Origin: Acidobacteriaceae bacterium
GTDB taxonomy: Bacteria; Acidobacteriota; Terriglobia; Bryobacterales; Bryobacteraceae
Assembly (NCBI GenBank): GCA_019246575.1
Contig: JAFAQG010000161.1
Location: forward strand, 1 to 5,202
Direction: 5' to 3'
Length of the DNA stretch: 5,202 bases
Under the pieces are notes generated by a model that saw nothing but the letters and a program-made list of their open reading frames with translations, ran no database searches and was not told where the DNA came from. Position 1 is the first letter of the stretch. Every line of letters starts with the position of its first letter. A program made the position numbers and the translations under genes. Positions 1 to 5,202 of this stretch are shown here, one piece after another.

Positions 1-2
1 CT

Positions 3-608
3 CAAGCCATTCCGTCCAATACCGCGTCTCAGGCGAATTCGCCGGGGCGCGTGCCAAGTTCTCCTGCCTCCCAAAACACTACACCCGGTCTCTCCCGAAC
101 TGCTGCCGGCCTTGAATCGCCGTGGGATGTCCGGCAAATCGTGGCCAATGTCGTCAGGGAGAACGAGCAGTTGAAGCCGTTACTGGCTGGTCTAAACCCC
201 CAGGACTGGTACGACAAGAAAGGCGCGGCGAGTACGTACATTCTGCAATGGCAAACCGCTCAGCGGCAGTTAACGGACGTGGAGTGGAGCGCGAAGCAAC
301 TATCACAGAAGACCGAGAGCTTATCGCTGGCTCTTGACCTGTATTTCCGACTCGAAGCGCTCGAGACGTCCGCCCGCTCGCTTGCTGATGGCGACCGCAA
401 ATACGGCGACCGCCCTTCGGCCGACCAGTTCGCACAGCTCATTGCGCGCAATTTCAGCAACCGCGAACGCTTGCGCGATTACCTTCGAGATCTGGCGACG
501 AGCGTTGAGCAGAACTTCAAGATCGCCGACGAAGAGGCACAGCGCTGCCGCGGTATGATCAGCAAGGACCCTTGTCCCAGCACAGGCGGAAGATCGAAGA
601 GAAGGTAA
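3..608 (+). CDS. Helix-rich hypothetical protein, C-terminal part (5' partial)
   Basis: This reading frame is open to the left edge, so the true start is probably outside the window. A GTG at 51 is the first possible internal start but has no convincing ribosome binding site. The visible 201 residues begin with a roughly 35-residue stretch rich in Pro, Ser, Thr, Asn and Gln, which looks like a disordered linker. After it comes a compact domain starting at a WDVRQIV motif (the W is encoded near 123) and predicted by eye to be almost entirely alpha-helical, with many Leu, Glu, Gln and Arg residues. It ends in a basic GGRSKRR tail. I see no catalytic motif and no membrane segment in this part. 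From memory it resembles a family of uncharacterised, probably exported Acidobacteriota proteins, in which a signal peptide would precede the linker. The next gene starts immediately after its TAA stop. The function is unknown. That it is a real gene is well supported by the long open frame and the coupled downstream start. Confidence 0.8.
   Translation, partial: QAIPSNTASQANSPGRVPSSPASQNTTPGLSRTAAGLESPWDVRQIVANVVRENEQLKPLLAGLNPQDWYDKKGAASTYILQWQTAQRQLTDVEWSAKQLSQKTESLSLALDLYFRLEALETSARSLADGDRKYGDRPSADQFAQLIARNFSNRERLRDYLRDLATSVEQNFKIADEEAQRCRGMISKDPCPSTGGRSKRR
596..605 (+). promoter_or_regulatory. Ribosome binding site of the Cys-rich gene, inside the upstream gene
   Basis: The purine run GAAGAGAAGG lies in the last codons of the preceding gene. 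Its GAAGAG part is 7 bases from the ATG at 609 and its AGAAGG part 3 bases. Together with the stop-start junction (TAA immediately followed by ATG) it supports this start and coupled translation. Confidence 0.55.
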
Positions 609-836
609 ATGGAGATCGGCACGTTCGCCTGCTCTATCTGCGGTGAATCATCGCGCGACATTTGCGTCTTTTGCACCAAGGATGCGTGCCGGAATCATCT
701 CTGCGAGCGGTGCCGGCGTTGCAGCGACTGCTGCGAGTGTGAGATGCGCGTCGAGAACTTCACCCGTGAAACCCAGGCCTCGAACGGACAGCTTCCCGTT
801 TCGGCCTACCTCGAGAGGGAGCCCCGATTCAACTGA
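609..836 (+). CDS. Small cysteine-rich putative zinc-binding protein, B-box-like
   Basis: This 75-residue protein has 11 cysteines, all within residues 8-44: C8, C11, C19, C22, C27, C32, C35, C38, C41, C42 and C44, plus H30. The first part, C8-x2-C11-x7-C19-x2-C22-x4-C27-x2-H30, has spacing like the cross-brace zinc ligands of B-box fingers. It is followed by a run of CxxC steps (C32, C35, C38, C41). Two or more zinc ions bound in the cytoplasm is the natural inference, with a role in protein or nucleic-acid contact; an iron-sulfur site is less likely. Residues 45-75 are polar and show no motif. The ATG at 609 follows the upstream TAA (606-608) directly, and a purine-rich GAAGAGAAGG lies just before it, which fixes the start and suggests translational coupling to the helical protein. 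The last 31 bases overlap the convergent POTRA/HEAT gene. I cannot name a family. The cysteine periodicity makes a chance frame unlikely. Confidence 0.72.
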   Translation: MEIGTFACSICGESSRDICVFCTKDACRNHLCERCRRCSDCCECEMRVENFTRETQASNGQLPVSAYLEREPRFN

Positions 837-1852
837 AGCGCACGCGTCAGCGACCGGCTTGTCAGCACCTGTTCGCGATCACCACTCAACCATGCAGTTT
901 GAATCTCCTTTTCATCCAGGCCCGCAACTCTGCCCGCGAGGATAAACCCCGGAAGCGCATGTTCCAAATGGCGCCAGCGAGCCATCCCGACAACGGAGCG
1001 CAGCGCACGGTCACGCAAGACTGCCAGAATCTCTGGCGCATAACCGTCCGTCATTGTCACCAGCGCGAGACTCGCATTGCGCCGATCCGACCAGGCGATC
1101 GAGTTCATCAGCTCGACGAACCAGGTCGGCTCAACGCGAATCTGCTGCTCCGGATGCAACTTCGCGCCGACCATGACGGCCTTCAACGCGAGCATTGCAG
1201 ACTTGCGAACATCGGGATCGGGATCTCGCAACGCATACTGCAGACCGTTGCTAATGATGTTGGCTCCGCGCTCTGATCTCGGCCCATACTGCAGCACGTA
1301 AGCACAGATTGCACGCTGTTCCGGATCCGCCGATTTGCGCAGTACGCTATCGATTCCCGTTAGGTTGGCGTCGACCAGCGGAAGTAATCCCTGCTGCAGC
1401 GCTCGCGCCTCAGGATCGGCCATTAAGGAGTAACCATTTGTGAGATCTTCGTCCGCGTTGCCCGCCCGCATGCTTTCCGCAGTTGCCCTTAAAAGCGCGT
1501 TATATTTGTCGACGATCGCAGCCGGAAGGGAAATATCTTGCGTGGGCATGGAATGAAATTCCATGTGTGGCGCGTTCTTCTCCTCAATGCCGATATAGAG
1601 AATCGTGCGGCCGGCATCACAACAGATCGCCTCGACGCTCGCAGCGACGACGCCCGAAACCTGCCCGAGTTTCTGCTCGGCATCGTTCCGCGAGGGCAAA
1701 CTATCGCCTTCTTTCACACCGAGGGCGGCCCTGATCTTTGTTGCCGAAAGCTTATGAATGCCGTAGATTTCGATCGGGCCCACGCGAGGCGTGATATCTT
1801 CCGCCCCCGCGAGCACGGCCACTACGGCCCAAATACAGCTAAACTTCACCAT
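806..1852 (-). CDS. Exported POTRA-like and HEAT-like repeat protein
   Basis: This 348-residue protein starts with a short signal-peptide-like segment (residues 1-17, hydrophobic from about 6, with a plausible cleavage after AGA before ED), so export across the inner membrane is likely. Residues about 24-92 read like a single POTRA domain: a VGPIEIYG strand, a KIRAALGVKEGD helix-turn, a helix ending in KLGQVSGV, and a final ILYIGIEE strand, the order seen in BamA/FtsQ-type POTRA units. From about residue 150 the chain is helical, with HEAT-like repeats. The clearest are about 167-190 (SADPEQRAICAYVLQYG) and 204-227 (ALRDPDPDVRKSAM), and weaker ones continue to about 300. No transmembrane beta-barrel follows, so it is not a BamA homologue. 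A periplasmic scaffold or binding protein is the inference. C77 and C78 are adjacent cysteines in the POTRA-like part. The ATG at 1850-1852 has no clear Shine-Dalgarno sequence; the next upstream gene ends 43 bp away on the same strand. The specific function is unknown. Confidence 0.85.
   Translation of the reverse strand: MVKFSCIWAVVAVLAGAEDITPRVGPIEIYGIHKLSATKIRAALGVKEGDSLPSRNDAEQKLGQVSGVVAASVEAICCDAGRTILYIGIEEKNAPHMEFHSMPTQDISLPAAIVDKYNALLRATAESMRAGNADEDLTNGYSLMADPEARALQQGLLPLVDANLTGIDSVLRKSADPEQRAICAYVLQYGPRSERGANIISNGLQYALRDPDPDVRKSAMLALKAVMVGAKLHPEQQIRVEPTWFVELMNSIAWSDRRNASLALVTMTDGYAPEILAVLRDRALRSVVGMARWRHLEHALPGFILAGRVAGLDEKEIQTAWLSGDREQVLTSRSLTRALQLNRGSLSR
1547..1565. repeat. Perfect 8-bp inverted repeat inside the POTRA/HEAT gene
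   Basis: CATGGAAT (1547-1554) and ATTCCATG (1558-1565) are perfect reverse complements around a 3-base centre. It encodes the near-palindromic peptide HMEFHSM at residues 96-102, at the end of the POTRA-like domain. It could be an operator-like site or a chance coding palindrome. Confidence 0.3.
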
Positions 1853-1859
1853 TCGAGTA

Positions 1860-1876
1860 TCGGACGGTTTGTCCGA
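1860..1876 (-). promoter_or_regulatory. Short hairpin in the leader of the POTRA/HEAT gene
   Basis: The two arms TCGGAC (1860-1865) and GTCCGA (1871-1876) are perfect reverse complements around a 5-base loop. The element lies in the 43-bp gap after the MFS stop codon and ends 7 bases before the ATG at 1852. No T-run follows, so it is not an intrinsic terminator. It sits where a Shine-Dalgarno sequence would be expected and is missing, so an effect on translation is possible but unproven. Confidence 0.35.
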
Positions 1877-1895
1877 GCGACGCGTTTACGGTTTC

Positions 1896-3017
1896 TTATG
1901 CCGCCATCACCGGCCGGCGTACGGATGCCCGTAGTGCGAGGCTGACCAGGATCATAATAAGCGCACAACCCGGAATCACCAGCAGCGCGTTCCTTAGACT
2001 GCTGGCGTTCTTGATGTGGCCGATGATAGGTGAGCTCACCGCAAGTCCGATCCATCCGCAAGTGATGACAACGCCCATCGCGGTTGCCACCCCTCGCTGG
2101 AACGTGTCGCCTGTAATGGCCAGCGTCGTCGGAAACACCGGAGCCATGCTCAATCCCGCACAGAATACCGCAATGGTTATTGCCGCTTGGGATTCGAGCC
2201 GCAGCATAATGAATGTCGTGATCGCAATAAGTATCGCCGCGAAAAAGATAACGACAACTGAAGGAACACGGAGTAAGACCCGCGATATGATCAGCCGGCC
2301 CACTAACAGTCCGAAGGCAAATCCGTAGCTGACTACGCTACCCGCCCTACCCGGATCGAAGTTTCTCGAAAGTAAGTAACTGTTCAACCAATTCCACATC
2401 CCGACTTCGCACGCAACGTACAGAAACAGAAAAAACGAGAGCAGAAGAAGAGCAGGATTTGAAAGTAGCGTTGGAAGTTCAGAGAGTCGGAATCCGATTT
2501 CACCGGCAGGCATCTTCGTCGCGATGTTCACAGCCAGCACTATGACCGTGAGCGTCGCAATGGAATAACAGAGAGTAACGGGCGTGAACAAGTGACTTGC
2601 TGCATAGGTCGTCAGTATGCCGCCGAGCCCGAAAAACAAATTTAAAAAGTTCAGCGCCGAACCACGGCGCGTCGGCTCCACTGCTCCAACTAGCGCATTC
2701 GCGCCCGTAACCACAATGCCGCCGCCTATGCCGAGGATGAAATATACAGCCAGCAACCCGGCGAACGAGCCTGCATTGGGAGCTGCGAACAACGAACCAG
2801 CAACCAGTAACAGCCCCACAACGAGAGCGGATTTGTTCCCGCGCTTGTCGATGACAGGACCTGCCGCGAGCGATGCCAGCACAAGCCCTAATGCCTGCAC
2901 CATCGCGAGTGTGCCCTCTTGGTCGCCTGTGAGCCCATACGTCGGAAGGAGCGCCCCCAACATAGGCGCTATCAAACCGTAAACTAAGATAGCTAGGACA
3001 GCCGCTAAGATCAGCAT
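1896..3017 (-). CDS. Major facilitator superfamily (MFS) transporter
   Basis: This 373-residue protein is strongly hydrophobic, with about 11-12 membrane spans, and sits in the inner membrane. After the second span is the MFS motif A equivalent, GPVIDKRGNKS (residues 53-63, with D57, R59 and G60), in the cytoplasmic loop 2-3. Another glycine-rich span follows at 95-101 (GIGGGIV). In the second half, a span with E204 and the W208-N-W210 cluster (ACEVGMWNWLNSYL), a GR pair at 240-241 in a later span, and APVFPTTLA (292-300) resemble the sugar-transporter-like branch of the superfamily that includes FucP. The substrate cannot be read from the sequence. The start is somewhat uncertain: the ATG at 3015-3017 places the first residue directly at the beginning of span 1 with no cytoplasmic tail and no Shine-Dalgarno sequence. 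The frame stays open upstream into the yciI gene, but I found no ATG, GTG or TTG there. It is co-directional with yciI (49-bp gap) and with the POTRA/HEAT gene downstream. Confidence 0.9.
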   Translation of the reverse strand: MLILAAVLAILVYGLIAPMLGALLPTYGLTGDQEGTLAMVQALGLVLASLAAGPVIDKRGNKSALVVGLLLVAGSLFAAPNAGSFAGLLAVYFILGIGGGIVVTGANALVGAVEPTRRGSALNFLNLFFGLGGILTTYAASHLFTPVTLCYSIATLTVIVLAVNIATKMPAGEIGFRLSELPTLLSNPALLLLSFFLFLYVACEVGMWNWLNSYLLSRNFDPGRAGSVVSYGFAFGLLVGRLIISRVLLRVPSVVVIFFAAILIAITTFIMLRLESQAAITIAVFCAGLSMAPVFPTTLAITGDTFQRGVATAMGVVITCGWIGLAVSSPIIGHIKNASSLRNALLVIPGCALIMILVSLALRASVRRPVMAA

Positions 3018-3066
3018 TCTCAGGATGTTATCAAAAACAGGGGAATTGCGCCCGGGCCGGCCATCT

Positions 3067-3366
3067 TCAATCCAACTTGGGAAGCGATTCGCCGTCGCCC
3101 AGAACCGTGCTCCACTTCCGAACGCGCCACTGCTTCACGAGGCCATTCAGGACATAGGGATCGTTCTTTGCGAATGCCTCCGCACTGGCGGAGGTGGGTC
3201 CTCGGAATACAAGGACGGCCCCATCGACGGGCTCTTCGAGCGCACCTGCGAGAACGAGTTGACCTGCATCGTACGCCTTCTGAGCATGCGCAAAGTGCGC
3301 GGCGCGAACCGGCTTACGCTTTTCCGTATAGTTGTCCACGACGTCATAGAACAAAAGGAAGTGCAT
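3067..3366 (-). CDS. YciI-like (YCII domain) protein
   Basis: This 99-residue protein is one small alpha/beta YCII domain, of the ferredoxin-like fold related to the Dabb family. It opens with the strand MHFLLFYDVV. A helix follows with the family's R-x2-H pattern (R21, H24; H27 is also close), then YDAGQLVLAGAL, the strand GAVLVFRG (49-56), and the helix AEAFAKNDPYVLNGL (62-76) with the typical D69-P70. It ends in VRKW and a short tail. The histidine and an aspartate are the residues thought to act in this family, but the reaction is unknown for most members, so only a putative cytoplasmic enzyme can be called. The start is taken at the ATG at 3364-3366. The frame continues 33 codons further upstream, but that extension is Arg-rich, overlaps the aldolase gene and lies outside the domain. 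There is no Shine-Dalgarno sequence; a small hairpin abuts the ATG. The aldolase stop codon is 23 bp upstream. Confidence 0.9.
   Translation of the reverse strand: MHFLLFYDVVDNYTEKRKPVRAAHFAHAQKAYDAGQLVLAGALEEPVDGAVLVFRGPTSASAEAFAKNDPYVLNGLVKQWRVRKWSTVLGDGESLPKLD
3177..3194 (-). repeat. Perfect 7-bp inverted repeat with 4-base loop inside yciI
   Basis: Arms CCTCCGC (3177-3183) and GCGGAGG (3188-3194) pair perfectly around ACTG. The repeat lies within codons for the segment between the RGPT strand and the AEAF helix of the YciI protein. It could form a stable mRNA hairpin, but a by-product of GC-rich coding sequence is the simpler reading. Confidence 0.3.
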
Positions 3367-3384
3367 CTGTGCGTTGTAGCACAG
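3367..3384 (-). promoter_or_regulatory. Hairpin abutting the yciI start codon
   Basis: Arms CTGTGC (3367-3372) and GCACAG (3379-3384) are perfect reverse complements around a 6-base loop. The element fills most of the 23-bp gap between the aldolase stop (3390-3392) and the yciI ATG (3364-3366), touching the ATG. It replaces the usual Shine-Dalgarno region. A ribosome terminating at the aldolase stop would sit over the outer arm and could open it, so coupling of yciI translation to the aldolase is a reasonable inference. Confidence 0.4.
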
Positions 3385-3389
3385 CGGAA

Positions 3390-4448
3390 TCAATGTAGCG
3401 CGACCGCGCGTCCGGTCCCCACAACCGCCGCGACCTCGCCGGCGATTTCGGCTGCGCGTCGGCAATCCTCGCGAGATACGTCCGAGTGCGTGACCATCCT
3501 CATCTGACGGGCGTTAATTCCGTTTGCCAGCACGCCCCGGTTCTTCAGTTCGCGGCTGAACACCGATGTCGCAACGCCCAGATCCGAAATATCGAAGATC
3601 AAAATGTTGGTCTGCACGTCGGCGGGGTCGATCTCGATCCCCGGAATCGCGGCCAGCTCTTTTGCGAGCTCGCGTGCATTGCGGTGATCTTTTTCGAGCA
3701 GAGCAGGAGATTCTTCAAGCGCAATCAATCCCGCCGCGGCAAGTACACCCGCCTGCCGCATGCCGCCGCCCAGCCGTTTGCGATACATTCGCCCTCGGGC
3801 GATCGCCTCCTCGTCCCCGACGAGCAGCGAGCCAACCGGCGCGCCAAGCCCTTTCGACAAGCAGAACATCACCGTGTCGGCGTCACGCGCTATTCGCGAA
3901 ACAGGCACACCGAGTGCAACTGAGGCATTGAAAATACGAGCGCCGTCCATGTGCACCTTCAAACCGCGCCTGTGAGCCTCCATGCAAATCTCGTCGAGAC
4001 TATCGAGTGGATAAACTGTCCCGCCACCCATGTTGTGCGTGTTTTCAAGCGCCACCAGAGTTGTCGGGGCGTTGTGGGGTCCTTTGGGCCGTAGCACAGT
4101 CTCGATCTGCGGCCAGCTCAGAATTCCACGATTGCCCGAGATGGTGCGCGGAATGCAGCCTGAAAACCAGGCCATCATCGACAATTCCCAATCGACGATG
4201 TGCGATCGCGCCTCGCACGCTACTTCTTCGCCGTGGTTCGTGTGGATTTTGATCGCGATTGTGTTGCCCATGGTGCCGGTCGGCACAAAGAGACCGGCCT
4301 CTTTGCCGAAAATCTCGGCGGAGCGTTTCTCCAACCGGTTTATGGTCGGGTCCTCGCCATACACGTCATCGCCAACCTCGGCCGCCGCGATGGCGGCTCG
4401 CATTTTTTCCGTTGGCTTCGTAACAGTATCGCTACGCAAATCAATCAT
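3390..4448 (-). CDS. ltaE: Low-specificity L-threonine aldolase
   Basis: This PLP-dependent fold-type I enzyme of 352 residues, a normal length for the family, cleaves L-threonine or L-allo-threonine to glycine and acetaldehyde in the cytoplasm. It begins with the family signature MIDLRSDTVTKPT, followed by GDDVYGEDPTINRLE (26-40). Visible active-site residues are H83 (SHIVDWE), expected to stack on the cofactor; H138 in ENTHNMGGG; D168 and R171 in MDGARIFNA; the PLP-binding lysine K199 in CLSKGLGAPVGS; and R318 near the C-terminus (RMVTHSDV). Around residues 84-95 the usual Gly/Ala-rich stretch is replaced by VDWELSMMAWFSG, a variant I recall from Acidobacteriota homologues. The ATG at 4446-4448 is chosen because the signature begins there and AGGAG lies 10 bases upstream. 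The frame stays open for about 100 more codons, but that extension overlaps hemW and has no homology. The start overlaps the hemW stop by 8 bp. Activity also on related beta-hydroxy amino acids is usual for the family. Confidence 0.95.
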   Translation of the reverse strand: MIDLRSDTVTKPTEKMRAAIAAAEVGDDVYGEDPTINRLEKRSAEIFGKEAGLFVPTGTMGNTIAIKIHTNHGEEVACEARSHIVDWELSMMAWFSGCIPRTISGNRGILSWPQIETVLRPKGPHNAPTTLVALENTHNMGGGTVYPLDSLDEICMEAHRRGLKVHMDGARIFNASVALGVPVSRIARDADTVMFCLSKGLGAPVGSLLVGDEEAIARGRMYRKRLGGGMRQAGVLAAAGLIALEESPALLEKDHRNARELAKELAAIPGIEIDPADVQTNILIFDISDLGVATSVFSRELKNRGVLANGINARQMRMVTHSDVSREDCRRAAEIAGEVAAVVGTGRAVALH

Positions 4449-5202
4449 CGACGATAAACTCCTGAAGTACCTCGTTGGACAACAATACCCCCTGATCGGA
4501 TAGCCGCAGCCGGCCATCTTCCTCGACGAGCATCCCAGCCGCGACCCATTTTGCAATCGGCTGAGCGTATCGCGACCGCTCCTCGGCCGTCGGTGCAATG
4601 CCGCGTGACAACCGTAAGCCAACAAAAAACCGCTCCTCGGAAACATTCGCTGGCGTTCGAATGTCGCGCCGTGTGCCGCTGAGATAGGCATCCAGGTCAT
4701 CCGGATTGCTCCAGCGCGACTCGCCATCGAAGGAATGCGCATCCAATCCAAAGCCGGCGTACGGCTCGAGCTGCCAGTATTTCAGGTTATGCCTTGATTC
4801 CCAGCCCTCACGAGCGAAGTTCGAAATTTCGTAGCGGCGAAGCCCAACTTTCTCGAGTCGAGATATCGCGATTTCGTACAGTTCGGCAACCAGATCATCG
4901 CTCGGCAGTAGGCCGGCCCCGTATCGGTCGCCACCGAGCAGCGATTCTTTGCCAAGACGGCTGTCTTCGTCGATCTCGAATACGTAAACCGAGACGTGCG
5001 GAGGCTGAAGCCGATCGATCCAGTCGAGAGATTCGTTCCATGACTCTCGCGACTGTCCAGGCAGGCCCGCAATGAGATCGAGGTTTATGTTCTCAATGCC
5101 GGCCCCCCGCAGTACCGAGATCTCTCTTGCTACTGTCTCGGCGGTGTGCGTTCGCCCGGTACGCCGCAGTTCCGTGGTCACGAAGGACTGTACCCCGAGG
5201 CT
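4441..5202 (-). CDS. hemW: HemW-type radical SAM protein, C-terminal two thirds (5' partial)
   Basis: The frame is open to the right edge; 253 residues plus the stop are visible, against about 380 for full HemW. The N-terminal part with the CxxxCxxC iron-sulfur/SAM motif is therefore outside the window. The visible part begins SLGVQSF, then ELRRTGRTHTAETV (11-24). Next come INLDLIAGLPGQ (39-50), VSVYVFEIDEDSRLGK (70-85), YEISNFAREGWESRHNLKYW (124-143) and YAGFGLDAHSF (148-158), all typical of the HemW/HemN-like group. The C-terminal domain has ERFFVGLRLSRGI and ends NEVLQEFI. HemW binds heme and is thought to deliver it to respiratory or other heme proteins; it is commonly misannotated as oxygen-independent coproporphyrinogen III oxidase. 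The gene is most likely HemW and not HemN, because the tail follows the HemW pattern and the C-terminal domain is short. A GTG at 5179-5181 would give a shorter protein but cuts into conserved sequence, so it is not the start. It overlaps the aldolase start by 8 bp. Confidence 0.92.
   Translation of the reverse strand, partial: SLGVQSFVTTELRRTGRTHTAETVAREISVLRGAGIENINLDLIAGLPGQSRESWNESLDWIDRLQPPHVSVYVFEIDEDSRLGKESLLGGDRYGAGLLPSDDLVAELYEIAISRLEKVGLRRYEISNFAREGWESRHNLKYWQLEPYAGFGLDAHSFDGESRWSNPDDLDAYLSGTRRDIRTPANVSEERFFVGLRLSRGIAPTAEERSRYAQPIAKWVAAGMLVEEDGRLRLSDQGVLLSNEVLQEFIVDD
4459..4463 (-). promoter_or_regulatory. Shine-Dalgarno sequence of the threonine aldolase gene
   Basis: The complement of CTCCT at 4459-4463 reads AGGAG, 10 bases upstream of the ATG at 4446-4448 and inside the last hemW codons. 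It is the clearest ribosome binding site in the minus-strand block and decides the aldolase start. Confidence 0.7.

Noticed and set aside
643..945. Plus-strand open frame of 100 codons over the Cys-rich gene
   Set aside because: It runs in a different frame from the coupled ATG at 609, shows no motif and extends over the 3' end of the POTRA/HEAT gene; a compositional shadow.
1232..1294. Two copies of CATACTGCAG about 50 bases apart
   Set aside because: Both lie in the helical-repeat coding region and encode similar LQY residues; short and without further copies, so not a separate repeat element.
1538..1945. Plus-strand open frame of 135 codons
   Set aside because: It is antisense to the signal peptide and POTRA-like region of a well-supported gene, with Arg-rich composition and no domain.
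3055..3062. GGCCGGCC palindrome next to CCCGGG in the yciI-MFS gap
   Set aside because: Short GC palindromes are expected by chance in GC-rich sequence, and no T-run follows that would make a terminator.
3018..3066. Possible promoter between yciI and the MFS gene (a GATAAC box on the minus strand)
   Set aside because: No -35-like hexamer stands at a suitable distance; the TTGAAG nearby is too far from the GATAAC box.
3367..3465. 33-codon upstream extension of the YciI frame
   Set aside because: It is Arg-rich, lies over the end of the aldolase gene and outside the YCII domain; the domain begins at the ATG at 3366.
4030..4503. Plus-strand open frame of 157 codons
   Set aside because: It is antisense to the conserved N-terminal part of the threonine aldolase and has no recognisable feature of its own.
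4449..4751. Open extension of about 100 codons upstream of the threonine aldolase start
   Set aside because: It overlaps hemW in another frame, has no aldolase-like sequence, and the family signature together with AGGAG fixes the start at 4448.

Overview
The window looks like a chromosomal stretch from a member of the Acidobacteriota. The clues are a moderately GC-rich composition, a threonine aldolase and an all-helical hypothetical protein of the kinds I recall from that phylum, and an exported protein joining a POTRA-like domain to HEAT-like repeats. The assignment rests on protein resemblance from memory, not on a search. I see no mobile element, integrase, tRNA, rRNA, CRISPR array or phage gene.

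Layout. The left 0.84 kb holds two genes on the plus strand: the C-terminal part of a helix-rich hypothetical protein whose start lies off the left edge, then a 75-residue cysteine-rich protein (11 Cys) whose ATG follows the upstream stop codon with no gap. The rest is one co-directional minus-strand block, read right to left: hemW (5' end beyond the right edge), low-specificity L-threonine aldolase, a YciI-type protein, an MFS transporter, and the POTRA/HEAT exported protein. The two blocks converge, and their last coding bases overlap by 31 bp (806-836), leaving no room for a terminator between them.

How the genes relate. The minus-strand genes are tightly packed: hemW and the aldolase overlap by 8 bp, and the later gaps are 23, 49 and 43 bp. 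They could be one transcript started beyond the right edge. They do not form an obvious pathway: heme delivery, threonine/glycine metabolism, a small putative enzyme, a transporter and an envelope protein. Only the aldolase has a clear Shine-Dalgarno sequence. YciI and the POTRA/HEAT gene instead have a short perfect inverted repeat in the leader, which hints at translational coupling.

I do not see a convincing new multi-gene system. The items most worth a second look are the small Cys-rich protein with B-box-like ligand spacing, the POTRA plus HEAT architecture, and the paired hairpins in leaders that lack a Shine-Dalgarno sequence. There is no gene-free stretch over 300 bases; the longest gap is 49 bp.
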